A stretch of 64,000 bases of DNA, taken from the NCBI RefSeq assembly GCF_028421645.1, contig NZ_CP116887.1:1242001-1306000 (forward strand), given 5' to 3'. The notes beneath the pieces were generated by a model. That model saw nothing but the letters and a program-made list of their open reading frames with translations, was not told where the DNA came from and searched no databases. The stretch is from Aneurinibacillus sp. Ricciae_BoGa-3. GTDB lineage: Bacteria > Bacillota > Bacilli > Aneurinibacillales > Aneurinibacillaceae. The stretch's first letter is position 1. Every line of letters starts with the position of its first letter. A program made the position numbers and the translations under genes. Shown one piece after another: positions 55,531 through 64,000 of this stretch.

Positions 55531-55992
55531 ATGAAAGCCATTGCCTTTTTTCCGTTTGTGAATGATTTGAGGGATCGATTTTTACCGGCGTATGCATCTC
55601 TTACTCCCGAAGAACTGGAACAGAAAGTCACGGGTTCACCAAATTCAATTGGTTTTTATCTGCGCCACATCGCCCAGGCGGAGGACTGGTTTGTGCAGGG
55701 GCTTCTTAAAGGCGGGAATGTTCAGCCGAAGAGAAAAGCGCAGCTGCCTACCATCACGGAAATACTGGGGTACCTTCAGGAAACAAGAGCGGGGACGCTG
55801 GAGTATTTGGCCGCAGCAGATGCAGATGAGTTTACGAGGCCGATTACGATACCGGATGGATTTCGTGGGGAACCGGTAGAAAACCCGACAGTTGGCTGGC
55901 TTCTTCACCGTATATTTGATCATGAGGTATACCATCTTGCGCAGGTAAATATGACACTGCGATTAATGGGCAAAGAACCACCGAAGATGTGA
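55531..55992 (+). CDS. DinB/YfiT-family protein
   Basis: 153 residues in a four-helix bundle pattern. The metal-binding His triad is seen in YLRHIAQAEDW (near residue 46) and FDHEVYHLAQ (near 130-134). DinB-like proteins are often metal-dependent thiol transferases (bacillithiol in Firmicutes) or of unknown function. ATG follows GGAGGG. Confidence 0.85.
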   Translation: MKAIAFFPFVNDLRDRFLPAYASLTPEELEQKVTGSPNSIGFYLRHIAQAEDWFVQGLLKGGNVQPKRKAQLPTITEILGYLQETRAGTLEYLAAADADEFTRPITIPDGFRGEPVENPTVGWLLHRIFDHEVYHLAQVNMTLRLMGKEPPKM

Positions 55993-55998
55993 ACGTTT

Positions 55999-56034
55999 CC
56001 CTTTCCGTATTTTTCACACGGAAGGGGTTTTTTT
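55999..56034 (+). terminator. Terminator after the DinB-type gene
   Basis: CCCTTTCCGT pairs with ACGGAAGGGG, then TTTTTTT. Confidence 0.85.
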
Positions 56035-56101
56035 GTAGTCTAATACCTTAATTTCGGGTAAAATAAGGCATAGTTCGCTTTTTAAAGAAAGGAAGGCACG
56101 A

Positions 56102-57448
56102 ATGGAATCATTTAAAGGATTTAACCTTAAACCAGAAGTTTTACAGGGGATCACAAACCTGTATTATAAAAAACCCACGCCTATTCAGCGCGAAACCATT
56201 CCGTTAATTCTTAAAGGACAGGATGTAATCGGACAGGCACAGACAGGGACGGGGAAGACAGCCGCATTTGTCATCCCGATGCTTGAGATGATTGAGGCAG
56301 ATAAAAAAGATATACAGGCGCTCGTTATGACACCTACACGGGAGCTGGCCATTCAAATAACCGAAGATATTACAGCACTTAGCAAGCACATGGATATCAA
56401 TGTGCTATCTTTACATGGCGGGCAGGATATTATGCGCCAGATCAGCAAGTTACAAGGGAGCATACATATTGTGGTGGGAACACCTGGCAGGATTCTTGAC
56501 CACCTTCGCCGGGAGACACTGCATTTTGGCCGCATTAAGATGCTGGTTCTTGACGAAGCAGATAAAATGCTTGAAATGGGCTTTCTTGAAGAGGTTGAGG
56601 AAGTTTTTATCCAGACTGCGCAGAAGAAGCAGGTGCTTCTGTTCTCTGCAACCATACCGGATGACGTACGGAAGCTGGCCCACCGCTTTATGAATCAGCC
56701 GCAGATTGTCCGTCTAGAGAAAAAGCAAATTACTGCGGAGACTACAAAGGAATCGTACTATGTGGTCAACCAGAGCGATAAGACGGATGTGCTTGTTCAG
56801 TTAATTAAGGATTCCCGTCCTTATTTAGCGGTTATTTTCGCCAATACAAAGACGCGCGTCAATGAATTGGTACGGCGGCTCCAGGAAAGCGGAATCGAAG
56901 CGGAGGCCCTCCACGGGGATTTGAGCCAGAAAAAGCGCGAGCAGATAATGGACAGGTTCCGTGAAGCGAAGTTTCAATATCTTGTCGCAACGGATATCGC
57001 GGCAAGGGGTCTGGATGTTGAAGGAATTACGCATGTCTTCAACTATGATATGCCATCCGACGTGGAGAGTTATATCCACCGCGTGGGCCGGACAGGCCGT
57101 GCCGGGCAGCAGGGTGTGGCCATCTCGCTAGTGTCCCCGCGCCAAAAAATCATTTTTAACCGGATTTCTAAAGCCATCAGCGGGGGGGCAGAAGAGAAAT
57201 TTCTTGGCGGCGCCAAACGCGATCCGCGTGCCCGCAGACCCAGGGAGGCTACCAAAGATGAGCGCGTATCCACTGCTGATGTGAAGGCGGATTACCGCGA
57301 AAAACGGCAGGAATCCGGGCGTGCCCAGGCTAAAAAACCGCGGGTAAAGCCAGGTTATAAGAAGAAAGCGGCAGCAGAACGCGAGAAGGAACAGCGAAGA
57401 AATCGAAGAAAGAAAGTCGGAGAAATTTACCGCAGGAAAAATAAGTAA
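56102..57448 (+). CDS. DEAD-box RNA helicase (second paralogue)
   Basis: 448 residues. Q motif with [25 protein letters not shown] and HRVGRTGRAG are all present. The tail after residue 365 is short, very basic and Arg/Lys-rich (REKEQRRNRRKKVGEIYRRKNK), unlike the Gly-rich tail of the CshA paralogue at 33492. It unwinds RNA; the specific target is not known. ATG follows AAGGAAGG. Confidence 0.9.
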   Translation: MESFKGFNLKPEVLQGITNLYYKKPTPIQRETIPLILKGQDVIGQAQTGTGKTAAFVIPMLEMIEADKKDIQALVMTPTRELAIQITEDITALSKHMDINVLSLHGGQDIMRQISKLQGSIHIVVGTPGRILDHLRRETLHFGRIKMLVLDEADKMLEMGFLEEVEEVFIQTAQKKQVLLFSATIPDDVRKLAHRFMNQPQIVRLEKKQITAETTKESYYVVNQSDKTDVLVQLIKDSRPYLAVIFANTKTRVNELVRRLQESGIEAEALHGDLSQKKREQIMDRFREAKFQYLVATDIAARGLDVEGITHVFNYDMPSDVESYIHRVGRTGRAGQQGVAISLVSPRQKIIFNRISKAISGGAEEKFLGGAKRDPRARRPREATKDERVSTADVKADYREKRQESGRAQAKKPRVKPGYKKKAAAEREKEQRRNRRKKVGEIYRRKNK

Positions 57449-57461
57449 CCGAAAACAAGAA

Positions 57462-57510
57462 AAGCACCGCTCCGAGGGATGCACGTTTAGTCTCCCCGGA
57501 AGCGGTGCTT
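57462..57510 (+). terminator. Terminator after the second helicase gene
   Basis: AAGCACCGCT pairs with AGCGGTGCTT, with an interrupted inner CC/GG stem. Confidence 0.75.
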
Positions 57511-57535
57511 CTTCATTTTACCAGATAAGCCTGCC

Positions 57536-57565
57536 GTATACTCCAACATCCAATTTCTCATAATA
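57536..57565 (+). promoter_or_regulatory. Candidate sigma-G promoter of the germinant receptor operon
   Basis: GTATA, 18 nt, CATAATA agrees with the forespore sigma-G pattern GMATR-N18-CATNMTA (one mismatch in the -35). It lies 25 nt before the first gene. Germinant receptor operons are sigma-G dependent in Bacillus. Confidence 0.6.
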
Positions 57566-57590
57566 ACCCGTATAAAATCACAACCAGAAA

Positions 57591-59144
57591 ATGGGTGAAC
57601 GAATGGGTTTTTTTCATAATTGGCTGCGAGGGAGGAAGGCATTTTCTACGCAGAAACAGGCTGATAACGTATTAAATAGCACGATTTCTTCCTCTAATTC
57701 CACAAACTTATATTATTTATCCGTGCTATTCAGTGGAATACCGGAACTGATTACACGGACATTTCAATTAAAGACAGGACAGGAAGCAGCGCTTGTTTAT
57801 ATGGAAGGGCTGGTAGATAAAACTTCCATAAATATGGATATTCTTCGTCCACTTATGTTCGAAAAATTGAATGAAAAGGATTTCTCGGAGTCTGCTGTCT
57901 CAATTGGCCAAATCAAAAAGGTCCAGACGTGGTCGGAGGTTGAACAGGCTCTTCTTAATGGGAAAAGTATTCTTTTTATTGATGGAGAGCCAACCGCGCA
58001 TGAGATGGAAACACAAGGGTGGCCCCAGCGGGCCATTGAGGAATCAAAGACAGAAAAATCGTTAAAAAGTGCTCATCAGGGGTTTACGGAAACGGCCAGC
58101 CAAAATATGGCACTGATCCGTCGCTTTATTCCAAACCGTGAATTAAAAGTTAAGGAATTTACTGTTGGGGAGCGTGCAAGCTCCAAACTTTTCATGCTTT
58201 ATCTGGCTGATGTAACGAATGAACAATTCCTCCGGGAAATGGAGTGTCGAATCAAGTCCGTCAAAGTGGATGCCATTCTCACCACAGGTCAGTTGGGAGA
58301 GTTCATTGAAGATAGCTCTTTTACCCCTTTTCCACAGTTTTCTGTAACAGAACGTCCGGATACAACGGCTCATCATCTGCTTAAGGGACGAGTCGCCGTT
58401 GTAGTTGACCGTTCACCTGGTGTGCTCATTGGACCGATGACCTTCCATACTTTTTTTCAGACGATTGACGACTACAGTATAAGATCGCTCGTTATTTCTT
58501 TTATCCGTCTCATGCGTTACGCAGGATTTTTTATTGCGATCTTTACCCCTGCTTTTTACATCGCCATGATTACTTTTCATTATGAAGTGATACCGCTTAA
58601 ATTGCTTATAACGCTCGGGGAGTCGCGTGAGAAAATTCCATTCCCACCTTTATTAGAAGCAATAAGCATGGAAGTGGTGATCGAAATGCTCCGCGAAGCA
58701 GGGGTGCGGCTCCCTGCCCCCATTGGACAGACCATAGGAGTTGTAGGCGGTATTGTCATTGGCCAGGCAGCAGTTCAGGCCGGACTGGTGAGCAATGTCA
58801 TGGTTATTGTCGTATCGATAACGGCGATTGCTTCTTTTATTATTCCTGACTATGAAATGTCGGCGGGTATTCGGCTCCTCCGTTTTCCCATGATGCTTTT
58901 GGCCTCCATATTTGGCATTGTTGGGATAATGATTGGAATGATGGTTATGGTTATTCACTTACTGTCTTTAGAATCACTCGGTGTTCCATATAGCAGTCCC
59001 ATATCGCCCCTGCATCTTTCGGATATGAAGGATACGTTTATTCGGTTGCCACAATGGATGTTCAAAAAACGACCCTTATCCATTAAGCCTAAACAGTTGA
59101 AACGACAGGAGAATAATGGGGGAACTGGGGATGAAAATACGTGA
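57591..59144 (+). CDS. Spore germination receptor subunit A (GerA family)
   Basis: 517 residues. A soluble N-terminal region (to about 280) is followed by hydrophobic helices (about 300-450) and a short cytoplasmic tail, the GerAA/KA layout; KGRVAVVVDRSPGVLIGP and PLKLLITLGESREKIPFPP are family motifs. In the spore inner membrane it forms, with subunits B and C, the receptor and ion channel that answers nutrients. The start is uncertain (ATG 57591 or 57603; neither has a strong ribosome site). The stop overlaps the next start by 4 nt. Confidence 0.92.
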   Translation: MGERMGFFHNWLRGRKAFSTQKQADNVLNSTISSSNSTNLYYLSVLFSGIPELITRTFQLKTGQEAALVYMEGLVDKTSINMDILRPLMFEKLNEKDFSESAVSIGQIKKVQTWSEVEQALLNGKSILFIDGEPTAHEMETQGWPQRAIEESKTEKSLKSAHQGFTETASQNMALIRRFIPNRELKVKEFTVGERASSKLFMLYLADVTNEQFLREMECRIKSVKVDAILTTGQLGEFIEDSSFTPFPQFSVTERPDTTAHHLLKGRVAVVVDRSPGVLIGPMTFHTFFQTIDDYSIRSLVISFIRLMRYAGFFIAIFTPAFYIAMITFHYEVIPLKLLITLGESREKIPFPPLLEAISMEVVIEMLREAGVRLPAPIGQTIGVVGGIVIGQAAVQAGLVSNVMVIVVSITAIASFIIPDYEMSAGIRLLRFPMMLLASIFGIVGIMIGMMVMVIHLLSLESLGVPYSSPISPLHLSDMKDTFIRLPQWMFKKRPLSIKPKQLKRQENNGGTGDENT

Positions 59145-60241
59145 GAAGGGATGGAAAAAATGAAATCTCTTTGTTGCAATATATTTTGACGATTCATAGT
59201 GCTCAGATCGGATACGGTGTGCTTACGCTTCCGCGAGAATTGGAACAGGTGGCAGGTACCGATGGTTGGATTTCGGTTATCATCGGGTGGGCGATAACCA
59301 CGCTGGTAAGTCTATGCATTGTACGGTTAATGGCCAAGCATCCAGGAGACACGTTGTATGATCTATTAACACGTTATACAGGAAAATGGATGGGAAAAGC
59401 AGGAATCATTATCTGGATTTTATATTATTTACTCGCGTCTGTATCCCTGGCTTTTTCAATCGTATTTGTTATTCGTCTGTGGATTTTGCCGAAAACGCCA
59501 GATTATGCACTCATGCTTTTGTTTATCATTCCAGGGTATATGTTGATTCGCGGTGGGATTCGGATCATTAGCCGGTATGCTGTATTTGTCTTTTTCTTTA
59601 CGCTTTGGTTGGCGGTAGTGATACTCATCCCCCTTAAAAATAGCCATTGGGTGTATCTCCTCCCTGTTTTAAAAGAAGGGTGGATGCCGGTTTTATATGC
59701 AGTGAAAACAACGAGCATTGCTTTTCTCGGATTTGAACTTGCGTTTATCATTTATCCCTATCTCAAAAATAAACAATCCGCATCGAAAGGAATTGTCATC
59801 GCCAATACCCTTACGTTGATGGCTTATCTTCTTATTACATTGGTTTGTTTTGTTTATTTTAGCCCGACTGGCATTTCGGAATTTCTATGGCCCACACTGA
59901 CCCTAGTTAAGCCCATTCATTTTCCGTTTCTTGAACGATTCGAAATTGTTTTTTTATCTTTCTATCTTTTTGTTTTTTCAACATCAGCTTATCCTTACGT
60001 TTTTTCTGCTACGTATGCGATTAACCAACTGTTTAATAAAACGAAATGGCAGTTACCTACTTTTATTTTGCAGGCCTCTTTTGTTTTGATTCTAATTTTT
60101 TATACACCTTCTATAGCGCATACGGATGCACTGAGGGAATGGTGGGGAGTAGCTAGTTATTTCGTGGCCTATGCTTTTCCGGTTGTCTTTCTGTTATATG
60201 TAACGGGTTATACGTATTTGAAAGGGAGGAAGGCAAAATGA
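59141..60241 (+). CDS. Spore germination receptor subunit B (GerB family permease)
   Basis: 366 residues with about ten membrane helices in an APC-like fold. QIGYGVLTLPRELEQVAG in the first helix pair is the site that binds the germinant amino acid or sugar in GerB proteins. The start is GTG, overlapping the A-subunit stop; its own stop overlaps the C-subunit start, so the three are translationally coupled. The nutrient cannot be predicted from the sequence. Confidence 0.92.
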   Translation: MRRDGKNEISLLQYILTIHSAQIGYGVLTLPRELEQVAGTDGWISVIIGWAITTLVSLCIVRLMAKHPGDTLYDLLTRYTGKWMGKAGIIIWILYYLLASVSLAFSIVFVIRLWILPKTPDYALMLLFIIPGYMLIRGGIRIISRYAVFVFFFTLWLAVVILIPLKNSHWVYLLPVLKEGWMPVLYAVKTTSIAFLGFELAFIIYPYLKNKQSASKGIVIANTLTLMAYLLITLVCFVYFSPTGISEFLWPTLTLVKPIHFPFLERFEIVFLSFYLFVFSTSAYPYVFSATYAINQLFNKTKWQLPTFILQASFVLILIFYTPSIAHTDALREWWGVASYFVAYAFPVVFLLYVTGYTYLKGRKAK

Positions 60242-61374
60242 CTAGATGGGTGACATTCATCCTGGCTTGTTGTGTGTTACTCATCCTGCCAGGTTGCTGG
60301 GATCAGCGTGAACTTGAGAGGCAAACGATATCCTTAGTTTACGGGTACGACATAGACGGGGATGATCAATTGATTGTGTATCAGATGAGCCCTATTTTTA
60401 GTAAGAATGCGAAGAAAAAATACGAGGTCTACGGATCAAAAGTGTATACAACCAGGCAGGCAAGAGACGTGTTCAATGCCTCGAGCAACGGCATCGTTTC
60501 AACGGGAAAATTACAGGCGCTCTTATTGAGCGAGAACTTTTTAAAAAAGGAAGGCGCCATGCCTTATATGGACGTATGGTATCGTGATCCAAAAAATACG
60601 GGGAATATGCGTATAATCGCTGTAAAGGGGTCCGTTTCTTCCATTATGCAAAGTGAGTTTAAAGATAAGCCGATTCTTCCCCAATATTTGACCAATTTAA
60701 TCGATGTAAACGAAAGTTACAATCATACAGATGTTACTACCATTGATGAATTTCATAGGGAATCCTTCAATGAGGGAATCACGCCAGCGATCACAGAAAT
60801 GAAAAAAGGAAAGGATGAGCTTGTTGTTACCGGCACCGCGCTATTAACGGATAGAGGGGTCTATAAGTTATCATTAGATCGCAGGGAAAGTGCCCTGCTT
60901 CTCATGCTGCAGAAGAAGGAGGAACTGCCGGTTTCCCTTACCATGCAACTGCCATCTGCGTCATTAAAGAAAAGTAATTTTCTTAAAAACATAAAAGGAA
61001 GAGATTTTGTAACGGTCGATGTCACTAGACTTAACCGTAATATTTCAACGGGTCATGATGGCAGTCATTTTACCTTTGACGTAAAGATGACGCTGGATGT
61101 ATCCATTACGGAGCGTACATTTAATATGGATACCAAAAAAAATAAAGACAAATTAGCTGCGATCATTTCAGAACAGATCGGAAAGGACTTAAATGGGCTG
61201 ATCACGAAGGTGCAGAAACAGAAACTTGATCCGGTTGGATTTGGTGATTATGCGCGTGCCTTCAGGTATCAGCAGTGGAAAAAAGTTAAGAATCACTGGC
61301 CGGATGAGTTTTCGAAGGCGACCGTTACGGTAAAGCCGAGTGTGAAAATTATCGAGTATGGTGTTATTAAATAG
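60238..61374 (+). CDS. Spore germination receptor subunit C lipoprotein (Ger(x)C family)
   Basis: 378 residues. The lipobox LPGC is followed by WDQRELERQ, the hallmark start of GerC lipoproteins. Three alpha/beta domains follow. It anchors by diacylglycerol to the outer face of the spore inner membrane and completes the receptor. ATG overlaps the B-subunit stop (ATGA). A terminator follows directly. Confidence 0.93.
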   Translation: MTRWVTFILACCVLLILPGCWDQRELERQTISLVYGYDIDGDDQLIVYQMSPIFSKNAKKKYEVYGSKVYTTRQARDVFNASSNGIVSTGKLQALLLSENFLKKEGAMPYMDVWYRDPKNTGNMRIIAVKGSVSSIMQSEFKDKPILPQYLTNLIDVNESYNHTDVTTIDEFHRESFNEGITPAITEMKKGKDELVVTGTALLTDRGVYKLSLDRRESALLLMLQKKEELPVSLTMQLPSASLKKSNFLKNIKGRDFVTVDVTRLNRNISTGHDGSHFTFDVKMTLDVSITERTFNMDTKKNKDKLAAIISEQIGKDLNGLITKVQKQKLDPVGFGDYARAFRYQQWKKVKNHWPDEFSKATVTVKPSVKIIEYGVIK

Positions 61375-61388
61375 AAGATAGATTACAT

Positions 61389-61424
61389 GAAAGCCGATCT
61401 CGCGTTTGAGATCGGCTTTCATTT
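61389..61424 (+). terminator. Terminator of the ger operon
   Basis: GAAAGCCGATCTC pairs with GAGATCGGCTTTC, then ATTTT. Confidence 0.85.
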
Positions 61425-61526
61425 TCAACATCATAATTCTGACACAATCCCGGAGTATGCTTATCTTGAAACAACAAAGGAAAAAGTCATTTCATCTAAA
61501 ATGAAAGATGGATGAAGGAGAGGGTT

Positions 61527-63548
61527 ATGAATCAAGGAAAATTTAAATTCAGTTGGCATTATATTGCGTTGGCGGGGATCCTGCTTACCTCCATTATTCT
61601 TAACTTCTACAAATTAGGGCAGGAGGGATATGGAAATCTTTATTATTCTGCAGCGGTAAAAAGCATGCTGCAAAGCTGGCACAATTTTTTCTTTAATTCG
61701 TTTGATTCAAAAGGGTTTATAACGATTGATAAACCACCGGTTGGTTTTTGGTTTCAAACGTTAAGTGCCTACATCTTCGGTTTCAAAGGGTGGAGTTTGT
61801 TTCTGCCCCAGGCTTTGGCCGGTGTGTTATCGGTAGCCTTGCTTTATCATCTTGTGGCCCGGGTGTTCGGTCGGGGTGCAGGGCTTATGGCGGCACTGTT
61901 TTTGGCACTTACGCCTATTGTCGTGGCCGCGGACAGGACGAATGAGATTGATAGTCTATTAATGTTCACGACCTTGATTGCTACCTGGGCCATTAGTAAA
62001 GCAGTGGATCGCAGCAGTTTGAAATGGCTCTTGTTGGCAGCTGCTCTAGTTGGCTTGGGATTCAACATTAAAATGATGGAAGCATTCCTGGTTCTTCCAG
62101 CTTTTTATGTTTTTTATGTGATTTCACCGCGCTTAAGCTGGACAAAGAAGATTGTTCACTTAGTTTGCGCTACAGTCGTGCTCGCTGTGGTTTCATTTTC
62201 CTGGTCGTTTATTGTGGATTCGACCCCTCCCGACCAGCGTCCATATGTAGGCAGTACGCAAAATAACTCCATGGTGGAACTGGCGATTGGATATAACGGC
62301 ATCAATCGATTGGTTGGGCAGCAGCGTGGTGTTGGCGGGTTTTCCGGTATGCGGCCCCAGCAAAACCATCGGGCAGGCGGACAAGGGGATGCAGGAGGAG
62401 AGCACAGAGGTGCGGATGCCAACTACCAATCATCCATGGGGCCACACGGGAACGGCCATGGTTCTAATTTGAACGCAACGATGCAGCATAATGTAAGAGG
62501 AGCTTTTAATGGGGGCGGACAAACGGGCAGGCCGGGACTGCTGCGGCTGTTTACGACCCCGCAACTGGCCGGGCAGCTAAGCTGGCTATTGCCAGGCGTC
62601 TTATTTAGTGCCTTGTCCTTACTCTGGGGTATTCGGCTTAGAGAACCCCTCGATCGAAAGCGTCAGACGGCCATTTTTTGGACGGTATGGGTCTTAACGA
62701 TGTTCATTTTCTTCAGTGTTGCAAACAGATTTAGCAGCTATTACATGGTTATGCTGGCTCCCGGTATTGCTGCGCTCGCTGCAGCAGGTTTTAAAGAGAT
62801 GTGGAATCAATGGCACGCTTCAGCCACAGGAAAAGCCTGGTTATTGCCTCCTGCACTCGTATGTACGGCAGGCTTTGCAATATCTGTTGTATGGAAATAT
62901 CCGGGATTAGGCACAATGGTTTCGCTGGTGATTGGCGTACTGGCATTAATTGCCCTCATTAGTATGCTCGCTGTGCGGAAGGAAAATGGCACAGGAAAGA
63001 AGGGCATTACAGCTCTTGCGGTCAGCGCGAGTATTCTCTCTCTCATCTTAGCTCCAGCGGTATGGGCTGTGACGCCGGTTCAATACGGAGGATCGGTGTC
63101 CAAACCATTTGCGGGTCCAGAGCTTAAGATGCAGAAAGAAAGGGATGGAATGGTATCAAACCCTAAACTTGAAAGCTATTTAAAGGCCAATTATCGGCAA
63201 GGCACATACTTCCTTGCTACGTTAAACGCGATGTCGGCAGCACCTATCATGATTGATACCAATCTGCCAGTCATGGCGATGGGTGGATTTATGGGAGCGG
63301 ATCCGGTTCTTACAGTTGAGAAACTGCAAAAACTGGCAAAGGACGGCCAGGTGCGATATTTCTTGCTCCAGGGACAAGGAGATTCTTTTGGAAACCGGCA
63401 AACTGCGGTGGCCAACTGGATCCGGACCAACTGCCGTATCGTACCGGCTGACAAGTGGATGGAACCACAATCTAGAAAAGCCAGCGGCCAGGGCTGGATG
63501 GGATTTGGGCATTCCTCTGAAACCCTCTATGAATATGTGCAAAAATAA
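61527..63548 (+). CDS. ykcB: GT39-like membrane glycosyltransferase (YkcB-like)
   Basis: 673 residues from ATG 61527 behind GAAGGAGAGG. About twelve helices in a GT-C fold. The first outer loop has the acidic and aromatic pattern YGNLYYSAAVKSML and DKPPVGFW seen in ArnT/PMT-type transferases that use polyprenyl-phosphate sugars. A Gly/His/Gln/Asn-rich loop (about residues 272-340) interrupts the middle and is typical of this bacterial subgroup. The adjacent GT2 gene would make the lipid-linked sugar donor. The acceptor is unknown. Confidence 0.85.
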   Translation: MNQGKFKFSWHYIALAGILLTSIILNFYKLGQEGYGNLYYSAAVKSMLQSWHNFFFNSFDSKGFITIDKPPVGFWFQTLSAYIFGFKGWSLFLPQALAGVLSVALLYHLVARVFGRGAGLMAALFLALTPIVVAADRTNEIDSLLMFTTLIATWAISKAVDRSSLKWLLLAAALVGLGFNIKMMEAFLVLPAFYVFYVISPRLSWTKKIVHLVCATVVLAVVSFSWSFIVDSTPPDQRPYVGSTQNNSMVELAIGYNGINRLVGQQRGVGGFSGMRPQQNHRAGGQGDAGGEHRGADANYQSSMGPHGNGHGSNLNATMQHNVRGAFNGGGQTGRPGLLRLFTTPQLAGQLSWLLPGVLFSALSLLWGIRLREPLDRKRQTAIFWTVWVLTMFIFFSVANRFSSYYMVMLAPGIAALAAAGFKEMWNQWHASATGKAWLLPPALVCTAGFAISVVWKYPGLGTMVSLVIGVLALIALISMLAVRKENGTGKKGITALAVSASILSLILAPAVWAVTPVQYGGSVSKPFAGPELKMQKERDGMVSNPKLESYLKANYRQGTYFLATLNAMSAAPIMIDTNLPVMAMGGFMGADPVLTVEKLQKLAKDGQVRYFLLQGQGDSFGNRQTAVANWIRTNCRIVPADKWMEPQSRKASGQGWMGFGHSSETLYEYVQK

Positions 63549-63584
63549 CATGATAAAGATCATGATGAAGCAAGGGGTCTAACT

Positions 63585-64000
63585 ATGAAAAAAGCGATTC
63601 GTTATTCTATTATTGTTCCGGTTTATAACGAAGAGGCTGTCATAAACGAAACGTATCAGCGGCTCACGAAAGTTATGGAATCAATGGGAGAGCCGTACGA
63701 ATTATTATTTATCAACGATGGAAGCCGGGACAAAACAGCACAAATTATTGAACAATTGGCAGAAGCGGATGACAGTGTTAAACTTCTGGACTTTTCACGT
63801 AATTTTGGCCACCAAATAGCCATAACCGCGGGCATGGACTATGCCTGCGGGGAAGCTGTTGTGATTATCGATGCAGATTTACAGGATCCGCCGGAACTTA
63901 TCCCGCAAATGGCGGCAAAATGGCAGGAAGGCTTTGAGGTTGTATATGCAAAACGAACAAAGCGAAAAGGCGAAACGCTGTTTAAAAAATGGACAGCGGC
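63585..64000 (+). CDS. ykcC: GT2 family polyprenyl-phosphate glycosyltransferase (YkcC-like), partial
   Basis: The first 138 residues are present; the window ends within the gene. IIVPVYNEEAVI, FINDGSRDKT and IDADLQDPPELI are the dolichol-phosphate-mannose-synthase-like GT2 motifs (nucleotide and metal site DAD). It would load a sugar onto undecaprenyl phosphate for the GT39 enzyme encoded 36 nt upstream. ATG follows AAGGGG. Confidence 0.9.
   Translation, partial: MKKAIRYSIIVPVYNEEAVINETYQRLTKVMESMGEPYELLFINDGSRDKTAQIIEQLAEADDSVKLLDFSRNFGHQIAITAGMDYACGEAVVIIDADLQDPPELIPQMAAKWQEGFEVVYAKRTKRKGETLFKKWTA

Noticed and set aside
1..64000. tRNA, rRNA or CRISPR features
   Set aside because: No cloverleaf, rRNA-like or regularly spaced repeat pattern was seen anywhere in the window by eye.

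Overview
The window reads as chromosome from a Gram-positive, endospore-forming member of the Bacillales. The evidence is a GerA/GerB/GerC-type germinant receptor operon behind a sigma-G-like promoter, Bacillus-type gene clusters (yceCDEF, ykcBC, nirBD-nasC, cshA, typA), sigma-B-like promoters and TnrA-type boxes. Moderate G+C with AT-rich accessory patches would suit the Aneurinibacillus/Brevibacillus side of the order. That genus guess is an impression, not something the sequence proves.

Layout. 1-3.2 kb: the end of a HAD phosphatase gene, three TerD-domain genes and a TerC-type exporter gene (Ter stress module). 3.2-7.6 kb: an RND efflux pump with its adaptor, on the minus strand. 7.8-10.4 kb: a chemoreceptor and a YtxH-like stress protein. 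10.7-19.5 kb: a WapA/Rhs-type polymorphic toxin locus with one intact toxin gene, its immunity candidate, and two displaced toxin/immunity cassettes, both attached to damaged remnants. 20-31 kb: housekeeping and metabolism, including a LacI regulator, an MBL hydrolase, a DUF2179 membrane protein, a sucrose-phosphate-synthase/phosphatase-like pair behind a sigma-B-like promoter, an amino-acid antiporter, pckA and an alpha/beta hydrolase. 31-38.7 kb: csp, typA, cshA, a frameshifted DUF441 gene, a YhcC/YtqA radical SAM gene, a PCYCGC-type lipoprotein gene, tatA and a ferredoxin gene. 38.9-46.5 kb: two MFS transporters and the nitrate assimilation set narK, nirB, nirD, nasC, with two TnrA-like boxes at identical promoter spacing.

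46.5-52.2 kb is an AT-rich island. It is bracketed by a 103-bp direct repeat of an internal piece of the downstream DUF3109 gene. It holds a 38-bp Tn3-type inverted repeat with a transposase relic, a secreted Met-rich protein of unknown family, a four-gene envelope operon (HtrA-like protease, PepSY-type membrane protein, lipoprotein, membrane-anchored protein), an ORF-less group II intron sitting right behind a terminator, and an IS66 fragment. This is the least explained part of the window.

52.2-64 kb returns to core functions: DUF3109, citramalate synthase, DinB, a second DEAD-box helicase, the germinant receptor operon and the YkcB/YkcC glycosyltransferase pair, the last cut by the window end. 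A repeat of about 400 bp with hairpin-forming, inverted termini occurs twice, in opposite orientation, at 36.5 kb and 54.8 kb.
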